DNA from: Varroa destructor
Taxonomy: Eukaryota > Arthropoda > Arachnida > Mesostigmata > Varroidae
Length of the DNA stretch: 64,000 nt
NCBI RefSeq assembly: GCF_002443255.2
Contig: NW_019211458.1
Coordinates: 17,107,939 to 17,171,938, forward strand
Direction of reading: 5' to 3'
The translations under genes and the position numbers were made by a program. Below, piece after piece: positions 1-14,336 of this stretch; positions within the stretch are counted from its first letter, which is position 1; every line of letters begins with the position of its first letter. The notes under the pieces were generated by a model, which saw only the letters and a list, made by a program, of their open reading frames with translations, was not told where the DNA came from and searched no databases.

Positions 1-2214
1 ACTGACTTATTTTTGTAGCTGTTCTGTACTGCAATACACGTTTGTTCGCTGTTTCACGCATTTGAGCCTGACAGGTCGAACTTTACGTTGCATCAAGGAC
101 AAGCAGAGTCGACACGGTTCGTCACAGATGGAGATTATGTGCTGCTTGCACAGTCTGTGCCCGCATAGGGCCAAGCACGGACAGCATATGAGATAGCGAT
201 CTGTCTGCATTCATACTTCGTCACGATTTCACCACATAAATATGCACACGCTCACACAAATACCGATGCACCAACAACCATTTTACCTTGACGTATTAAG
301 CCAGTTTTAAAAGCACGCAAATACAACAATTCCAAGCAGAAAAATAAGCGAAATAGATTTATAGCTGCTCATATGGTGAGCAACAGATTCACCCATATAT
401 CTCGAGTATTTGTATCAGTTACACAATGTAATTCGCTTCGATGGGAGAGATACGATCCGTACTAGAACTAACATTCCGTCTGGCCGCAATGGCCTTTGAC
501 CGTTTTTCATAGGTACATAATCTCATTACAGGTTCATCGACGATGCTAAGTTCTACAGACAGCCATGGTAGGTTCTAGTGCCGCTGTCACTGCCCGGGGT
601 ATTAATGAGTGACCAGTCGTAATCTATTCTCCCGTTATGTTGTATTCATTTCTGTGCCTATGGAACGAATAAATAAGTCACTGCTAAAGTTCAGATATGG
701 CGCTGTCCAAAAGCATCGGCAGGCCAAGCGAAAGATGGGAGGGAGCATCGCGGAAAGCGGACGATCAGCCGTGTCCGTTTAGGCCAATGTACTTTCGTAA
801 TGGTCACAATATTGAAATTATACCAATAACAAGTACAAACAGGGAGACACTAAAGACAGACCCACGCTGGCTAAAACAGTAGCGACGAAGATATGCAGTC
901 TGTCCCTTGTAGTGCTAATCAAGTAGCGGATCGAACGGCAAATCTTTGAATTTATAGATAACGTAAAAGACATATTTAGAAAAATTACGGGAACACACAC
1001 ACACATACATACATGCGAATTCGTCCGACTGTCTCGTTAAATTCAGACCTGCCGATGGCGGTATCTGTAAATCTATTAGTTTCGGCCTAAGCATGAATCC
1101 TGTGTGGATGTATTCCTTTAACAGAAATATAATTAATAGATAATTGCGGAAAATATGTAATTTGTTTGAATATGTTGCTGTTACACTGGAGACTGTGTAA
1201 TTGTGCTCTATGATTACCTGCCATAACGATCATCCGGTAGATTTCCAATGTATAATTGGAATATTGTAAAATAACGTAGACAATTATGGTGCGTGCTCCT
1301 ATTGTGTACTATCATTTAGGATGTCATCAGGTAGAATCGATTTCGATGTACACTCAGGCGGCAGAGAGGCGGACGAATATGGAAAAAATACAGCACATGA
1401 TTCTCAGGTAACTGCGAGTGGGTAATAAAAAAATGTCTGGTTTTTACCAAATTGGTTTGGTCGAATAGATTTGAAATTAAATTGTAATTTATATATGGCA
1501 TAAGTTGTCCCTAGTAGGCTTGCTCATAGCCGCTAGTATAACCCGTATCATAAAGCTGCCATAAAAATACTCACTTGATGAAATAGTAAAACTAACCCTC
1601 TAATGCGAAATAGCTTTAGCATACGCTGCTAAATCCCATCATTTTGTTTCGAGAATCAGGCCTGTTTCAACCATAGTCGATGCTACTAAATATAACTCAA
1701 TCGATTCTCGTAGTAGTTTTGCTTGTAATTAAAGATAACTTTCAACCTAATTTCTAGGAAAACTACACCTATCGAGTGCATCCGAACCTGCGACTAATGT
1801 AGGCCGTCAATCAACAGACGCCGACGGTTCGCGTAACTATTCCACCGTTAAATATACATACGATGCGTATCGACTGACAAATGAGAGCGGCCTAGAGCTT
1901 AATCATATCAAACTAGTACCTGCGCGCCATAATTAGATAAGGCATTGAAGGCCAGCGGCAGAAATCACTACGCTATAAACAAAGATATTGAATATCGCTC
2001 AAAGGAAGAGACTAAAGGCGGGTGCATGTTCCCCTGCAGCAAAAATGCGTCATCAAATTACGCCAAAGAGATTTACATCATGTATGTCAGCTTTCTGTAC
2101 AGAGTATTTAGTCGTGGGCTGGGTCAGACGCAGAGTCTAAGATGTTTCGTCGTGGATTTGAGGAAACGGAACCCGGCAATAGCGTGAGTTACGCATTGGT
2201 CACCGATCGCCACC

Positions 2215-2294
2215 GCTACCCACTGAACAACCGAAATTGGCCTTGTTAACATGAAACTACTGTCCCGTCATCATGTAAACACCATTATGAGAAC
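2215..2294. repeat. Dispersed repeat, copy 1 (diverged pair with 4060)
   Basis: This about 80-base segment matches 4060-4137 over most of its length: both read GCTACC, then ACTGAACAACCGAA, then AACATGA-ACTACTGT-CCGT and ATCATGTAA-CACCAT-ATGA in the same order and orientation, separated by substitutions and one small length change. It carries no open frame and I do not recognise the family. Confidence 0.7.
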
Positions 2295-3123
2295 TGTGCG
2301 AATATTTAAGCCACTTCTTTAATAAGCAGTTGTTTACACCTCCTGGAGACCTGAGAGTCTATGCAAGAGTCGTTGTTTCAGTAAAAGACCTAACAGCCAA
2401 TAGGGGCGGAAGGACTTGTTGAACAAAGATGTTGCTTAGCAAAAACGCACGAGCAACTCTTCAGTGCATACGTTTAACAAACTCTATGTGAGTGTCAGGC
2501 AATCGTTTTTCTAGCCATGATCCTGAGACCGGCATAGGATCTGATCTAGAAAAGGCCGCATAGGCGGTCGAAAACACAATAAGGCTATTTATCTTGTGAA
2601 GCCAAGCCAGTTAACTGAAGTGAGCGTCAATATCGTTTTCAAGACGAAATACATCTAGGCGTAAAAAACGTCTTTGGGATAGGACGGGCAACGGCTCAGA
2701 CCATTGTTTATCTCACAGAATCCGAGAACTCTATGAACACTAACAAAATAAAGATTTCGAAAATGTAGAGTATCGATAGGACCGCTTAGGGTGGCATCCA
2801 ACCATATTAATCGCAAACGCCATTCTGCACGATTTCCCGCCTCGCATTAGGTGAGAGTATATAACTCAAATGATAAATCAGACGAAACGAAGGTGCAAGT
2901 ACTTGCAGGAATTTTATAGATGAAAGGTCTCCACACATTATCGCTATGTCAAGCTACTGCTGTACTCTTCTGGAACGAACACTCCGAACACACCAGGCAT
3001 CACCTCAATCTCCGACTGCGGCGGTCCTATATTAAAATCAAGTTTCATGAGATCATTTTGGTACTTAGCTTTCTATTTGTTTCCAAATCCACATCAGATC
3101 GAATATTGACCAGTATCCGTTGA

Positions 3124-3143
3124 ATATATATATATATATATAT
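3124..3143. repeat. AT microsatellite
   Basis: Ten uninterrupted AT units. Confidence 0.95.
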
Positions 3144-4059
3144 TGAATGTGACTCCATCACTTCAAACTATGGACATATTTCTAATTATTATCTTGGCCT
3201 AATCTGTGAATGCTGCCCCAGGGCATTTATGAGAGTATAGTGGCCATATAGCGGACATTTAAAACGTGACTTCTTCTGGAGAGTCAGTCGACTGATTTTC
3301 ATACGGTTTGTACGAGGTGAAAAACATTTGTTAGATTTACTCTGTTTATATCGAGAATAATGTTTGTGATATATTCATTGAATCGAAGCGCCTTATCATG
3401 TCCGCAAGTTAATTCAGGTTGTAAAGGGTCGACACCTAGATAGGACCATTTGATTCCAATGCGGGAGTAACATCCGTAATGGACGACATCGAACGCCGGT
3501 CACTTATCGAACATTTCCGGCGCTTCCAACGCAAAATCTTCCTAGAGTTCCAACTTAATGCCGCATGATCTTCTGTTAACGATCCCTGAACCGATTTTTT
3601 TTCATAGCTAGACAGCATATGGTAGTATAGCGACCAGGACAATCGACACTGACTCCAATTTCCAACTATGCAATTCTTATCAAAACAGATTTTCTGCTGG
3701 TAGCACGGAACTCTAGATCTGGTTAACACTGGCTATAAAGCCGTTCATATCAGAAGTATAGCATCTACTTAGTTCGGTTAACGAACGTAATTATGAGCAG
3801 AAGTATTAGTTTCCTTAAACCCGCGCTACGTACACATCGTATCGGCGAGCTTCAATATACGTTGTTACGTTAAATCGAACGAACTATAATAGCTCTGAGT
3901 TTTCTGCCACTTACCTCACGTATCAACGGCTCCGACAAACAGCCCACATATGATTTCCTTAGTAATGAAACACTACAATCACAGAAAGAGATTCATAATT
4001 AATCAGATGTTATATTTTACTAATACTTGATAGCTTAATGACCCCCCACCAATACATTT

Positions 4060-4137
4060 GCTACCTACTGAACAACCGAAGGGCAAACAACATGATACTA
4101 CTGTTCCGTAATCATGTAAGCACCATCATGAAAAGCT
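4060..4137. repeat. Dispersed repeat, copy 2 (diverged pair with 2215)
   Basis: Second copy of the unit at 2215-2294, in direct orientation about 1.85 kb away. The degree of divergence suggests an old transposed or duplicated element. Confidence 0.7.
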
Positions 4138-5190
4138 GACTGAAGTCAACTGATAGAGTTTCCACTTGTTGATTAGCCTCTTGTAACTGATTATCGCCTA
4201 TCGATACACCCTGACCTAAATCTGATTGAGTCTGAATTGAATAAAACGGCTGAAGAGTGTTCTGTCCACTCATGCGACGTTCGTCTATTTTTCGATAAGG
4301 GCCCTGAATTTTCCAGCTCATCCGACACTTCACTATGTACTTCTTGCTGTTTTTGTTAATAAACCAGGCCGATTTCACAGGACGTGCCTTATCCTAAGCA
4401 CTAATGTTAACACTGCTGTTACTCTAAGGCGTGGTAGTATTTCGTGGATGCGCGCATACGTCCGTCTACGTTCGGTTCACGATATGCAGCGTCTCGTAAA
4501 CTCCACGACAAATCGGCCGCACGGTTGAGAAATACTGGTCACAGTGTGATACGGCAATGCGACGTTCTGGGGGACGCCAGTGCCGTTGTCTCGATACCCA
4601 GTTAGGACAACTAACACCCGACTGACTCAGCGCGCGTTGTAGGAGAGGACAACACATTACCGGGAGAGGCGCTATCCGAAGGCGAATACCCTTGAGAAAG
4701 GGCAAAGAGGAAGGTTGCAGCTTGTTGGCCTACCGATCATCGAATGACGAATGCATCGCAGTATTATGAGCATGCAAAACTGTATAACCTGCTATAAAGG
4801 ACAAAGACTGGACGCACGAGACACCGGCGGAAAGCTCCTATATCCGGAAGAAGGAGACGACAGCTGTTCAATATCGTAAACCAACTATGCCGTAAAATAA
4901 ATACGCGGTCTATACTACTATATTTGCTAGCATTTTATAATTAAATCGGTAAAATAAATTTCCCAAAGGGCAAATTCCTCGTAGAATGATCCTATCTCTA
5001 TTTGGCTACTTTTTGCGTTTGATTAAGCCCACCACAGCCAGGTGAGGTTATCGTGTGCGTTTCTGCCAGCGTTCTTCACCTATGTAACAGTTTGACCATA
5101 TCAACGAACTGACATCGATGCACTTTATTATATCTATCATACCTGAGAAAATAAAAGCTAAACATATAGAAGAAATGGCTGTACCATGTT

Positions 5191-5208
5191 GTAATGTTAT
5201 AACATTAC
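5191..5208. repeat. 18-bp perfect palindrome
   Basis: GTAATGTTATAACATTAC equals its own reverse complement with no spacer. It could bind a dimeric factor or be chance; nothing nearby suggests a role. Confidence 0.75.
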
Positions 5209-5498
5209 CTTTATGGTGTATGGGTGACCGTCGTGATACCTTTCATATAGCTTGAATCGATCGTATATTGTATTTGAGCTGATGTGTGAATAATTATCAA
5301 ATCCTCTTCGAAGAGCAGCAAACCCTTTTGAGCTGTCTCACGCCGACTAACCCAAAATAGTGAGCCCTGTTAATAAACTGAGTTCCCGTTTCACTACAGA
5401 TCCCATTCTACTCACTGACAATATCTCTGAGGACCGCCATAAAGAACAATAATAATCTCCGATAGCGGTTAACACCAACAATAGCGACGGGAGGTAAA

Positions 5499-5523
5499 GC
5501 CGCCGCCGCCGCCGCCGCCGCCG
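5499..5523. repeat. GCC trinucleotide repeat
   Basis: Eight GCC units stand in otherwise AT-rich non-coding DNA, with no open reading frame around them. Confidence 0.95.
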
Positions 5524-6321
5524 TAGGTGTGTTTGAACTAATATAAGTGAAAATTCGGATAGTCTTGGCTATGTGCTGCAATAAGTGTCAACTAAAAGAT
5601 ATTGCCGACGACCACAAGTGGTTGAAGACCCAAACAGCATCGCTTCCTTTCTGAGACTTCGAGGATTTTCTTCATAGATAGCTTCGATTACCTTGTTGCG
5701 GAACTATAGAGAATCCTGCGCCTCGATCTAGCCAGGATTGCCAGTTGTCTTAGGCCTATTTGAACGTCGAATTACGATTGCGCGAGATCGTTATCGATTC
5801 ATATTTTTTGCAACCATAATGTTTCATCTTGAGCTTAATGGCCTTCGTGTTAGGAAATTGTATCTTCGATAATTATTATGCACAGAAAAAGTCTACCCTG
5901 AGAGTGCTATAAAAGTATGCCAGATTTATCATGCCTCAGACGGGAATCAGTAATTGAAAATTATCTTTTTGTTACGCCACTAATTACTCAATGCCCAACG
6001 AGCGATAAAACACAACGCCAGATTTTGCCTGTACTCCCGAGGCTCATTGAGGAAACGAGGCTATTTCTTTTCGTCAGATAATTAACAGTCGGTATTATTT
6101 ATACGCATTGTAAACTCACCGCCTAGACTAGGTAGAGGACAGAATACCCTTCAAACCATGGCAATTCAACAGTATTGAAAAAAAAAAACAGGCACATTAT
6201 AACGTAATACATCTACGTGATGGCTACGAATGGACTATGGATTTACGGAAACGCTTCTAGCTATTTAGTTTTGATAATTAGAAATGTTTTGAGTAACTGC
6301 ATTTCGAGAATAAATAAACAA

Positions 6322-6338
6322 TATTATTATTATTATTG
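6322..6338. repeat. ATT microsatellite
   Basis: About five ATT units. Confidence 0.9.
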
Positions 6339-9032
6339 CTATTATCTTTCTACTGTTGCCTTTTGTCTAGGTCATATATTTAGGTAAAGGTTTTGAGCCT
6401 TAAGCCCAATTCCACCGTTAAGCTTTAGATATTGATTCCATTATCTGGATGTGTAGATTTCAATTTAACTGGATAATTTTCTGTAATTTATCGACTGGAA
6501 GAGCTCAACTAACATTCGTCGATTTCTCTTCCTTCGGAAAAGCCTTCAGTGGCTAAGTTATTAAAGTGAAGCAAGAATCACACACATCTAAACGCCAAAT
6601 ATATGCATTACATAATTGGGGTCGGCACAGAAGGGTGGGCGAAAAAACTAATGTTTTTTTTGCCATAACAGGGCCCGAATCTACATTGGCAAATTGTTGA
6701 CTCTAAACTGGTAAATGCTACCAAAACAACTGTAGTTGTAACAAATGAGCGTTTCTTAGCTCTTCTCGAACTTTATGGTCGTTTATCTCAGCTAAGCTCC
6801 TGAATGCAGTTAGGTAATTCTGCGTTTCTGTTTGGGGTCACTTTATAGAGCGATTTCGCGTGCTGGCTTCAGATCTACCGCGTGCTTTCTATTTTGTCTC
6901 GCCTTAAGTCTTTGCTCTGGTTGATTGTAATATGTGTCGTTAACCCTTGCATCGTCTATTTTAATTTGTCTTACATGATGACACAGGGGAGCTGGCTAGA
7001 ACTGCGGCATTGGCCGCTGGTTTAGGACTTACCAAATGATGCCGAACGTACGTGCCGCTTTTCCTATTTGTCGTGTGTCGTCATTGCTTTCGTGCGGTTC
7101 TATTTTGTAGATGCACTATTCGATGCGCCTGGCTCATTTCCAAACTTTGCCCCCGTCATCTCGCTTACCAGTCGTTTGTGGAATTCCTATTTCGTATCAG
7201 GATGCGCGATACGCAACTCGTAATGTTTCAGAATGATGTTATTCCTATAGCTTACCCTATTGAAACTAAAATGGGACCATTTTAAAAGAACGCAGGTTTA
7301 CGAGAACAAAAAATACATCATCCAACTATAGTTGATACAACTTAACGCCGCCATACCGAATAATGCAGTCGTATGATTTGGGAAGTAGCAAAAAAAGGGA
7401 ACCACGAAGGCTGGGCACCGTTTTTAAAAATGGACTGTTTGAAAGATGCCCAGTCAGCCTATTGATACAAAAATAGTAGGATATGCAAATTGAGTGCTTC
7501 CAACAAATATCGAGAGCAAGCGGCGCGTATTTAAGTCGCGCAATATTATTTCAGCTATCGCTACCTCGTGACCTTTCCGTCAGCCAAAATGAGCATAAAA
7601 AATACATTAGTTGGAAGTTTTTTTAGGTTTAAAGGATGTACTGTTTCCGCTATCTTGCTACACCGGAACTAGGTACAAGTTAAGTAGAATAGATTTATCT
7701 ACCATACGTTTTCGGCTATAGCCAGAGAGCCGACTGGCGTTCGTGCGGTATTCTATGATTAATAAAGTATTCTTTAACGATCCAAGAGCTAGCGGGCCAG
7801 TTTACTGCGGCGATTATGGTAAACGATTCAACTTTATTATCCCTATAATAAGGTTGATTGATTAATAAGCTAATAAGTACAGTGTTTTAATTTAGATATC
7901 CCTGAAACTACGAAGGGCTACGCTGGATCTTCTAAGTTAGGTTAACTATTTTGTTTTTTAAGAGTAATCACACTTCTCCCAAAGGAGTCCAGAAGGCCGT
8001 ACCCCTTCTCAAATGATTCAGCAGTGAGAGGTGAGCTCTCTAGCGGATTCTCCCGCCAATGTCAAGTTCGTGAAACTTCATCGTACTTTATCGAATTGGC
8101 TGGATCGGCAGAATTTTTGTCAGAGACAAACTTTACCAATAATTTCTGTTCAGGTCATACGTAAGTATGCCATATATGACAAGTCAATTTCCATTGGAAA
8201 CTAGTGTGATATAAAGTGTAGTCGTCCATTATGCTCAACCTCAACTTCGAGGTTACGATTCACTACAGACTCATGTTTATTTTTTAGGAAAAGGATCATA
8301 TGCCGAACATATCACTAACCTTCTTAATAGGCAAATGTCTCACATAATTACCTACGCAGCCGTGCTTACATTTTTAGCTTTATAAAAAGCACGAACAGGA
8401 ACATATTAACGTGTTAAATTCGTTTGACAAAACAAGCGTTTCTCCATTAACTCCACAAAAACCTAGAATAAATAACTGTAATATAATACATTAAACAAAC
8501 AATGTGTAAAAACATCTCCTTTCGGAAGTAATCTAATCATGGTTTTATTATTTAATCAATATCATGCTCTCAAAGTCTTGTCTAACGTTCACGACACCAT
8601 TTCGAAGCCCTTATGTACAAGTTTCAGTTTTTCTCGATTTGGCCTTAAAAGCTTCATGCAAGTAATTCCGTTCATGTAACAGTAGCATGCGGGTTCACCA
8701 TATTACTTCCAAACAATCATGGCTGTATAAGCTCTCCCATATGTATTTGGCCTCTACCTTGTTTCGTCGCCACCAATTATTGAGCTCTATAGAAAAAGTA
8801 AGTTCTCATGTAGAGGCGAGTCTTTTGGCATGCAAATCAATAGGATTAGAGTACCATAAATAAAAGCTTAAAAAAAACGAAGCCAGAAACCCATTCATAT
8901 ATCAATGACGGCGTTTCTCATCCAGGCCGTTGTCGTTTCATTAAGAAAAGTAACACTAGCATTGTGCGACGTTTTTCAAAATAGTTCCTCGTTTATTACC
9001 AAATTAAACATTCGGAAGACCGAGATCCTTCT

Positions 9033-9054
9033 ATACTATATATATATATAGTAT
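9033..9054. repeat. 22-bp AT palindrome
   Basis: ATAC, then a TA repeat, then GTAT gives a perfect palindrome, mainly a short AT microsatellite with symmetrical ends. A T run follows. Confidence 0.7.
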
Positions 9055-12000
9055 TTTTTTTTATGGTTTTATTAATAACGCTCGTCGTCCGGGCTCTGTA
9101 AGAGCTCTGTACTTCCTCGATGGAACACCTGTGAAGGTTAAAGTCGCTAACTATCTAATTTTGTGATCACCCATATAGCGGATCATGACTTCAGTATTAC
9201 GAACATGAGCATTCGCACGTTCAGCGATAACTCGAAAATACATTCTGTGATTAATTTTAAACGCTTTTCAAGTAGGATTTCTCGAAAAGTTCTATGAAAC
9301 GTCTCTTGACCCGCTGTAAAGAGTGCCCTGGGATGTATAAGGTGGAAACTCCACTCATCACAAATTACTATTTGGGGCTGCCTATTTGTGTCTATTACTT
9401 CAAAGGGATCTGTCGTTCATCTGTATAATTCCACTTCTGAAAATAAAAGAGTATTCTATACTTAATTCAAAGACGAGGCACGGTATCTGATGTCGTTGAC
9501 GTAAGAAGTATTGCACCTTTCTCTACAGTGCTGATTAAATATGTCCTCTGTATTTCACATTTGATTATGGATCGCATATAAAAAGTTTAATTTTGAATAA
9601 TTAACATTTTGCCTATGCGAATTCTACGCCTGGCACTAGAACCATTAACTATAGCCCCGGCATAAAGTGTGCTTTTAGTTAGTTTTGAACCCAAATCAAC
9701 TTACGCATCGCTAACTTAAGTACATATTTATGTTATCGCCACACTATAACGGAAACATTTCGTCATTTTGTTTGCTGCCACGCGCGCCCACATACGCTGT
9801 ATTAGGCAATGCTTTGGAACTGATATACATTTTCAGTAAGCATGATAGATCTACAGAATTTCTTAAGGCTGTGTTCGATTTCTGCAGAACGAACGAAGCT
9901 GGAGTCGATAGGGATATTGAAGCGTGCAAGAAACAAGGTCCGAACTACAAAAGATTTATCAAGCTTTTCTGACAGCCTGTTTATACCTTCGAAGCCGACT
10001 TCGAAGTTTAAGAATCGGTAGTCTTCGTTAATATTTTTTAGATCTCAATCCGACCATCAGATATGTGCTATAAGTTTCTACATAAAACGTTCTTTCTGTC
10101 TCTACAAATATGTAAACTGATCTTGCACACATTTAGTTCCGGGTAGTCCCAAACTATTAAGGCAAACGTTTCTTCCTCTGAGAACTGGTCGGTCAACCGC
10201 AAAATTGTCAGATATAGCCAAATGCTTCAAATGCTGGATCTGATCAACTAAAGTGACGAAAGCAACCTGTTATAGGCCCCATTCTATTGTCATATAAGGA
10301 ACCGTGTGCACTTAAAATTTTTATATAATTCCATAGTAATGCGGCTCCGATCCATCGGCGGATAGCCATTCATGCAAATTTCCCATTTCTTTTTTTCGAA
10401 AGCATCGTGATTTTCCAAACGACTTCCATTTCTGGCTTATCGTTAATTTCATATCATAATGGCTGCCAAGCGAGGCCGGCCTTGTCTATGTTATAGCATT
10501 TAAAATACGACGTATCCTTCGTGAAAACATTCGCGACAGGATTTCTCACTTTGTTACCCCCGAGCAGCCAAAAGATCATATAGAAAAAATGTATCACTGC
10601 AACAAAGTGTTCGTCAGTCATTTGGGTAACATTTGTACTTGTAGCAAATTGCATTTGCTGCACACAAATACATTACCGCTTATATTTCACCTTTGTCAGA
10701 TACATTGTGCGTGAAGTAGGGAAACATTTTAAAATTGTTTATAAGATATTAAAATAAAAATAAAAACAAAATATATAGCATGGGGCTTTACGACTGGCCT
10801 GTTCAAGGAAAACGCCTTCCGGTGTGAGCCTGAATGTCATCGCTCACAAGGCCTTTTGCAACGGACACAGGCACAGCTTTTTAACCCTTTGCACGAGTTA
10901 TAAGCATGGACAACATGGTAGATAGACAGCATGTACCTCGTAGCGGACTGCCAGATGTCGGTTCTTTCTATGCGACTCCTTTCATGTTCCGTTCGCCATA
11001 GCGCTAGTGGTAATAAATTTTAGGTCAAACTCAGCCGCTTATAAATCCTGTTGTCCAATAAATTCCAGGTAGGCAGGTTTTTCTGGTGGGCTAAACCAGC
11101 GCTAGAGATATTTAACAAATAGCGACCGCATACGCGCACGCGGTTGCGGCACGACGTATGCAAGCTCAGTGCTATCTTTAGAAAAACAGACTACTTCACG
11201 CGGTCTAGCATAGATGTTTAGGCTCTGCTGGGATTCTCTAAAATAAATGACACATAGAACCATATAGCATCATATGATTTCAACGAGATATATAATACAT
11301 GCGCCCAAAACGTTGATTTATTTGACCTTGACCATTTCAGTCCTATTGCTACAAAAAATACTGACAGCTTCAAAAAGTTGTATTGCTAGTATAATAAACG
11401 GGACGGAAGCATTTACTCGTTGGGCTTACACAATGCGAGTCTAGCCCTTCTCCCTACTGTCTTTGTAAGGCACTAACTGGAGGCAATACGTTGATATCAA
11501 TGGAGCACCAGTAGAAAATCTCAAGTGCGGTCTAAAAAAAGTTGTGACGGGTGTCGATTCCACCAAAAAAAGCTTGAAAACGAATAAAACCATTAAACAT
11601 GTCGATTCCGTACTATCGCTTTCTTTTTGGGCCTGGGACCACTAATGAATGCAGCGATAGCGAAAGTTCGAGGATGAATATACCCAGATATCGTTATGGC
11701 CGTAGTTGCAGCAAAATGAAAGTAATAAGAAATCTCTCAATATATATACGGAGTGGATAAAGTTAGTGCCCTAGAAGTGCTTAAAGCGAGTGGGCAGATG
11801 TTCGCAAACGATCGTAGAGTACCTGTTTTTCGGATTGTTCCGAGGCGTGGCCGCAGTACAGGATCTTAATGCAATAATAAAAATTAGAGTGCCATAATAA
11901 TTTTCGTAGAAGCGACATAACATTTAAGAGTGCTCATAGCGAGTATATGAAACATTTAGCTTTGTAGTGATCCAGCATCGGCTGACACCATGGGCGTTTT

Positions 12001-14318
12001 TGTGTTGTGCTGCTCTATAAATGTGATAAGAAGTATGTACTAAATAAGGACACGTCGATTTATCGAAATATTGTCGTTTAACTTTGATTGTTGCCAAAAC
12101 AGCAACAACTGATAGATTTCAATAATTTTTTGTAAACAGATTTGGCCTGATGGAAAGCCGCTATACTATAAACCTAATTTCCGGAAAAGCTTGTTGGCAT
12201 TTTTTAAAAGTGTTATTCCGAGCACCTGCTCTTCAGTGCAACGTAAAACAGCCGCCCGATGTATCTCGTAACGACGCGCGATCGTGAAATTCAAAGGAAA
12301 TTCGTGAGTTACGAGCTGCGCCACAGAAATCTTCTTCCAGCTATTACTGATCACCCTGCCAAATTTCGTCCTCGTAATCAACTAGATTAGATGGCGACAG
12401 ATGATTTGCCCCCATGCTTGAACATAAAAATTACGGAAAACTTCCTTCACGATAAGTCCTCTATTAATACTGTTTTTACTAGTTCAAAGATATCCAAAGA
12501 AGGGAAAGTATCAAATAAATCTTCAAAGCGCTTCAACCGGTAACTCAGCCAACATCGCCATATATTAGTCAGTTTCTTTGCTGTTTCAAAGAAAGCACGC
12601 TTTCTTCGTGCACCACCGTCTCGTAGGTTATTCCGATAGACAAAATTCAAAATAGGTTTTGTAGGTAGTAGCTATTTTCATAGTAACCATTTTCATACAA
12701 ATCGTAATACGATTCTGATTTGGGATTGTTGTCAACATTCGAATCGATCAAAAGCGCGGCAAGATTTGACGTTTAATAAGTATTCTACTTTTGAGACGAT
12801 AAAATCAGCTTTTATTTAGCCTTAATGTGGAAAATCTTGACAATGCTAAGAATCAATGGTATTGACAGGTTTCAGCCTTGAAAAATCGTCTTTCTGACTG
12901 TTCAAGTAAAAATCCAGAGCGTACTGCTAGCGATAGCTAATAACTGTCTCGAGTTCAGACGACATCATAATCAACTGCTGTTCTTACCGACATGTATGTT
13001 ATTTACTAGTCATATATAGCAGATAACGCATTTATCATACTGTGCACAGATTCAGCCGAGATCGCTACGATTCTGGTGACAGCCGAGACGATTCGCGAAT
13101 CTTTAAGATCAGAGAGAACTAAGGATAGATGGATGTTACGAAACTTCAGAACTTTTTTTGCAGTTTATAGTATAGAATATTCTACTGTTACGCTTACAAA
13201 TCTCGTCATCGGTTATTGATAGCCGACTTGACGGCACTCGGATTAGCTCATTGCCGATATTCCCCTAACATTGCCCTAACAAAATGTCGGAGAAAAGACG
13301 CGTTATGACGAACATTCTGAAGGAAAAAAAACTAAACGCTAAAAGCAGATGTGGTCATCGTTAATTTTTTTGACTCACGCATTAGCTACTTGTAAGTAAT
13401 TCGACTGGGTCACTTGCGAAGGGTCAGCTGAAGGGAAACTCTAGGCACGTACCAGAATATTGGATAATTCCGAATAGGACGGCTCCGAGTTATTGCGCCC
13501 ATTATGTTTCTGTGTATCACACTAACAATAGTCGTCATTATGTAACGGGTAATGAGGAAAAAAGAACAATTTGCTGTTAGCACACGTATCAGTGTGAGAT
13601 CGGCCCATACAGAGCACTATTCGGGCATTGTTTTTTAGCTCAAACAAATAGGAAAAACCAAACATTGTAGAAGAGTAATGATTTTGCCAGTTTTTCACAG
13701 TCGTGCGTAGATTAAAATGGCGCAGCTAGAATAGCCCGGCACAGAATAATGTTACTGTACGTAGCCTATAGTGACTATACGTATACTGCAAAAGGGTTCA
13801 AGCTAGTTTCGACTGGCTAATTTTTTTATTGAGCACAAACAACATGTTCGTAAACAGAGATTCGTCACCCTGTTAATCTTGCAAAATATGATACGACCCA
13901 CCAATATCTTGAAAAGCTGTTGTAAAGTGAAGGTACGAAGAAAAACTGACTGTGCTGATGTATGATTCCTATCGTAAACTATCTTCATATTTTCCGCGTA
14001 CCTTGTATTTCGCCGTGGCGAGCATATTCAAATAAACCGCGCTTTTTCGCCGTTGCAGGACACTGAACTCTAATGCGAAAATTTCATTACGTTTTTTACG
14101 AGCTCTATCTATTCCTATCATGTGAGTTCTTTTTCTAAAATTGTAGGAAGGCGTTGTCCTCTTACATAGGTTAACCTTTTGCCACACAGAAAAGATTAAC
14201 GGGCCGACAAAGCCTGAACAAACTAAATAGCTTAAAAAGCCGAGAAATGCCACATGTTACATTTCAGCGTAATAAGTGATGTTTTTATTATTTGTCGATT
14301 AATAGTAAATAAATTAAG

Positions 14319-14336
14319 AAAAAAAAAAAAAAAAAA
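14319..14336. repeat. A18 homopolymer
   Basis: Eighteen A after TTAAG. I found no retroposon body in front of it. Confidence 0.9.
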
